Positions 59,925-64,000 of a stretch of DNA of 64,000 bases are shown piece after piece. The stretch is from Neodiprion pinetum (taxonomy: Eukaryota; Arthropoda; Insecta; Hymenoptera; Diprionidae), in contig NC_060232.1 in the NCBI RefSeq assembly GCF_021155775.2, forward strand, positions 29,395,922-29,459,921. Reading direction: 5' to 3'. The notes under the pieces were generated by a model that saw only the letters and a list, made by a program, of their open reading frames with translations, had not been told where the DNA came from and ran no database searches. A program made the translations under genes and the position numbers. Every line of letters starts with the position of its first letter. Within the stretch, counting starts at the first letter, position 1.

Positions 59925-60630
59925 ATTTGTTAATTTGAATAACGTCGTGAAAAGCTTTATTGAAAACTATTAAATTTAAGATAGTCCGTCAGCTGGATGT
60001 TGGACGAATTCATAGTTGATATGTATTATAATTTATTCCTAATTGTTTCCTAGGATATAGTATATAAATGTAAATTTGTATCAAATGAAGCAATTCTCAG
60101 AATACTTATTTCATGGCTATTAAACCACCCAAGCTTTAAGATTTATTGAGATAGATGGACTCTAGGGGTATTGCATAAAATTTTTCTCAGATTTGTTTTT
60201 TGTGGGTTGGACTGTTTGTATGTTCAGTAATTGGACCAGTCTACCAATGGGTTGAGATGTTTTGAGTTGAGGTAAAAAAGACGGATACTTCATACGATTC
60301 AGTGTTAATAAATTTCAGTTGGACATCTCGCATACAACTACTTTTGTAAAAATTGTGGAAACTTGGTTACTAGATCTAGTCACCTTGTTGCCTAAGAGTT
60401 TTGAATCTCCTTTTAGGAACTTTATGTCGCTAATAGTAAACTAATTAATGCTCAGACATTGTTTAAGTTGGCGCAGTATTGCATGCAGAGGTAGCGTTTC
60501 AGTGGACGTGTTGTAACTGCAATGACTAATACACAGGCTGTTGAAATTTGTATAAAATGTTAGATTCACTTTGCTATTCTTTTTAATATTATCTCGTGTG
60601 ATATATTTTCATTTATTGTATATTATATTA

Positions 60631-60636
60631 TTTATT
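60631..60636 (-). terminator. Polyadenylation signal AATAAA, probable RPGR 3' end
   Basis: TTTATT on the + strand gives AATAAA on the minus strand about 230 bp past the RPGR stop; a second copy lies at 60612-60617. Confidence 0.4.
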
Positions 60637-60862
60637 ACAAGATTAAATTATACTAAGAACAGCCTTAAATAAGTTAACGTTTTACACATCTATAATATTT
60701 TGATATTAGAGCAATATAAAGTGACATTGCTTGTATATAAAATGATGGTCATCACTTTCCTGTATAATTTTGATTTCGTTCACAACTTGGTCCCGAGCCC
60801 GGATCTTGTATAATTCATAAAAAAATATAATAAAATATAACTTCACGTCCAAGTCGTCTCAG

Positions 60863-63800
60863 TTACAGCACGGTACACATCTTTGACTGGAAACAAAATA
60901 ATCAATTACGAAAGGTAGAAAGTACATAGAACGCTCCGAAAATACGTCGTATAAACAAAAGTACAGAGTTGTCCACGATGCTTACTTTCACTTTTGAATT
61001 AGATGCACTGCCTCCATTAACGCCATTTTGCAATTCCTGTTTTTTCCCTTTGAATAATTTCGCAATTTTTCCTATAACACGAAACGTTTCTGTTTTTATT
61101 GGTATTGTATCGGGGAAAAAATTGTTTTACGTAATAGAAATTCACATACCTGTTTTTTGCGGCGGAGGTTCTATTACATCAGCATCGTCCTGCGCCGTTT
61201 CCGTCTCTCCTTTTTCCTGTTCCTTTTCAAGTTCTTCTTCGTGTATATTGTTCTCTTTTTCTTCCGTTTGTCGATCACTGTCTGGAACCGGTTGTTCTTC
61301 TCCATTTATTGATCGAGCTGTTTTAGAACTTCGCCGCGTATCCGATTTCTTAATCGTTTCCTCAAGCTCATGAATTTGATTGTTTTCTTCAAAAGGACTT
61401 TTAGAATCCCCAGTTCCATTCATCGACACGTTACCGGCGCTTTTTGCGGATTTGTTCGAAAGCGATGCACTCTTCCCTTCTTTTACCGCTTCATCCGACA
61501 GACCAGATTTTTGTCTAGGTGGCTTAGGAGGAGGGATTTGATGTTCGTCCATGGGAGATGCTGGCTTTTCCATTGCCAAGGCAGAGCTAACGGGTGATTT
61601 AATTTGCCTATCAGTCGATCGATTACTTCTCGCTGAAATGGTAGATCTCAAACTAGCGGTCGCTGATTGCATCCTTTCCACCGATTGCTCGGCGTTGTCT
61701 ACTCTTCCAGAATCGTCTTTGTTCGTCTGATTGTTGTTCGTTGTTTCGTCAGTTTCGTTGGCTAGTTCGTTCAGCAATTCTTCAGTCTTATTCTCTTCCT
61801 CTATATAGTCGGCGAGCTTCTTAGGGAATTCCGGTTTCTTAATATTGTTCATCGCGTCTGTAACACTGCCCATCATACCCTCGGCGGTTTTTTTCACCAC
61901 CTCGACGTCTTTCTTGACGGTATCGGTAACATTTTTCACCACGCTTTCGACGTTGCTCTGTAGTTCCGTCTTCGCATTCGTCAAAGTGTCCTTCACCTTA
62001 TCCTTCGTCTCTGTAATGCTATTTTCAACAGATTTTATCGCGTTGTCGAGATCGTTCTTGTCTGGCAATATGTCACCTGCAATTCGACCAAGCGCCGCGA
62101 TCTTCAACGGTGGCAGAGAATTCTTCCTCGCGACGTGTTCCTGAAATCCGAGACTTGGACTTTATACTCCGCGACAATGATTAAACATACTACATTTTTT
62201 TTGATGTATCGGAATTTACCGGTTCCACACTGGCAGGCTCTTCCTCAACTTCTTCGCGTCTTTTGCCGATGAGAATTGTGTGACAACCGCCGCATGAGAC
62301 CTATGAAACAATTTAGAAATTTGTCAATGGCGGTCGAAAGTTCACAACAAATATTGCAGTAACATATGTAATTGGTCATACATCGGTTATCATGAGTTCT
62401 TCATATTTAGCCCCATATGTTATTTCGTGGACGTTGTTTTCATTTTCTTCAAGACCGAGTTTCCCGTGTCTTCCATCGCCGCACATAAACAGCTTGCCAG
62501 ATTCTGTAAAAATCATGTATTTTGTTTAAAGAAAAAAAACCGTGAGTCTACGGCGCTCAATATTTCGTTCTTAAACGTAACTTCGTTTTTTCTCGAATAT
62601 CCCAACATTCTTTCCGTCGACTACCCAGGTAGCACATATCCAATTTGAAATTTTTTATTTAGGTTTAATTGAATGCGACTAAGTTTGGACTCTAACTCTG
62701 ATTTTTATGATACCCAAAATTGAGTTATACTTCGTACAAGTTCAATTCTTGCCTATAAAAAATCTCCGGTTAAGCAATTCGACACAATATTATAAACGAA
62801 AAAGCCACAACGTAGATAATGATGGTTAAGGGTCATTGTTTTAATTGCCGAATACTCAAACCGGAATAAAAATAAGTCAAACGCGTCGTGAAATTTTTTC
62901 TTCTTCCGTCTTTTATCAAATTTAATTTGGGTTTCATAACTTTAAATCTTGTAGCGCGTAACGCTAGCCTTTTAAATTTGTACCCCCAGTCCAACTAAAA
63001 TCCTGTTTCTTGATCGATGATAAAAATGCAGGAAGCATTTTTCCGTCATTATCGGTACACGCAATATTTATTACCTACCCGTAACTAAAGCCGTGTGACT
63101 TTCTCCGGCAGCGATTTCGGTGATAACTTCTCCCTCGGAAACGCCACGCGGAAGAAGCTTCGGCGTTTGTACTTCTGTTACGTCAACACCCATCCCTAAT
63201 TGCCCGCTGACGTTGCTTCCGAAGCAGTAGAGTTCGCCGGTTTCTGAACGTGAAAAATTTAACGTTACGTCGCTGTTTTCTGTATCTTCGATTTCAGAGT
63301 AGCTGCATGAAGCACGCCAATTTCGATTCTTTCAAATCCTTTGCAGACAACTTCGAAGCAGCTCAACTCTGAACTAAAAATATTGATAGCAATGTATCGT
63401 TTACCGGTTAGAACGAGACTGTGGTGTCCTCCACAAACGATCTTCGCAGCTGGACTCGGAAGCTGCAACTGTTTCGGAGCGGCTTGGGTAGAGAAGTTGA
63501 CAACGATTCCTAGCTTGCCACTTTCAGCCTCGCCACAGACGTATATGAGGCCGCTTTCTTAAAAAATAATTAAACTTGATTGGTAAAAGGAAAGTGAGAA
63601 AGAGATTAAAAAATCCGAAAAAATATTCGCTGGTCAATGACCATAGAAGTAACTTTCTTGGAGATGAGCGAATACATTTTATTGACTAAACCTGTTTTTT
63701 TTTTCCATAGGATCAAAAGTATTTCTTATTACTCGTCAAACTGACAAGTGCTAACACTATAAGTTATTGATTCTTCTAGTATATGTACCGGTCAAAAACG

Positions 63801-64000
63801 CCGTGTGATAGTATCCGGTGCTGATCGCTTTTATGATTTCTGGAATCGGAACCTTCGTCGGCTTGTTGACTAAACCGGAAGTACCGGCCAGCCCTAACTG
63901 TCCCTCAAGATTACTGCCCCAGGCGATGACTCCCCCGTCACTGAGAAGTGCCATAGAATGATGAGACCCAGCGGCGACCTGCGATATGCTTGGTCCAGTC
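60863..64000 (-). CDS. RPGR: RPGR-like RCC1-repeat protein with prenylation box, 3' part
   Basis: Exons (minus): 64000-63789 (continues beyond the window), 63557-63405, 63243-63079, 62503-62382, 62300-62220, 62140-61150, 61071-60986, 60886-60863; phases agree, 610 residues visible. RCC1 blades of the beta-propeller: VAAGSHHSMALLSDGGVIAWG, GLIYVCGE with VCGGHHSLVLT, GELYCFGSNVSGQLGMG and GKLFMCGDGRHGKLGL, closing with VSCGGCHTILIG. The introns between blades are in phase 1. A Lys/Asp/Val-rich, helical linker follows (EFPKKLADYIEEE near its end), then a Ser/Glu-rich disordered part. The last two exons end in CTVL, a CaaX box of the geranylgeranyl type; human RPGR ends CTIL. RPGR acts at the ciliary transition zone. 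The protein name rests on RCC1 plus CaaX together; another RCC1-family member is less likely. Confidence 0.85.

Larger units (their letters stand above)
59363..60862. other. Convergent intergenic region, DHX30 / RPGR
   Basis: Tail-to-tail 1.5 kb with the two 3' UTRs. It contains one MITE-like element (listed) and otherwise AT-rich sequence without supported exons. Confidence 0.65.

Overview
The window is nuclear DNA from an AT-rich animal genome. Genes have GT-AG introns, vertebrate-like orthologues and no operons. Gene content (a GLUT10/12-like sugar carrier, insect-style compact spacing, single-exon RPN1) and base composition suggest an insect, plausibly a hymenopteran. The order is an inference; no marker gene in the window fixes it. 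I rebuilt the exon structures by hand from splice sites and phase. In every complete multi-exon model all junctions keep phase and the total is a multiple of three.

Layout, left to right. 1-4412: 3' part of an XK-related (XKR4/6/7-like) membrane protein with a very long disordered tail (+). 4.4-7.4 kb: non-coding, with a diverged tandem duplication. 7445-9998: GLUT10/12-like sugar transporter (-). 10934-13554: signal peptide peptidase HM13 (+). 15764-16842: proteasome subunit PSMB2 (-), divergent from the EB1 gene (17948-27093, +). EB1 carries duplicated, phase-locked alternative exons plus an optional 57-bp exon. 30544-36113: TMEM214 (+). 38677-40560: TATDN1 (-). 41740-43554: RPN1 (-, no intron). 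45304-45540: two small coding exons without an assigned gene (+), which may be an upstream alternative start of DHX30. 47587-49612: a higher-order tandem array. 50815-59362: mitochondrial-type DEAH helicase DHX30 (+). 60863-64000: 3' part of RPGR (-), ending in a CaaX box; its 5' part lies beyond the window.

Most genes are housekeeping: ER membrane and secretory functions (HM13, RPN1, TMEM214), protein turnover (PSMB2), microtubule plus-end tracking (EB1), RNA helicase (DHX30), nuclease (TATDN1) and a ciliary GTPase regulator (RPGR). They form divergent and convergent pairs, not a pathway cluster.

The least ordinary sequence is the 2-kb array at 47.6-49.6 kb. Almost every ~25-bp monomer looks like a complete 3' splice site on the + strand: a branch-point-like CTAAT, a pyrimidine tract and a terminal AG. 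Nine monomer junctions read CAG followed by GTAAT, the form of a recursive (ratchet) splice site, and are spaced 153 or 284 bp apart in a 437-bp super-period. It lies between two possible first-exon sets of DHX30. Its function is untested; a neutral satellite is the null hypothesis.
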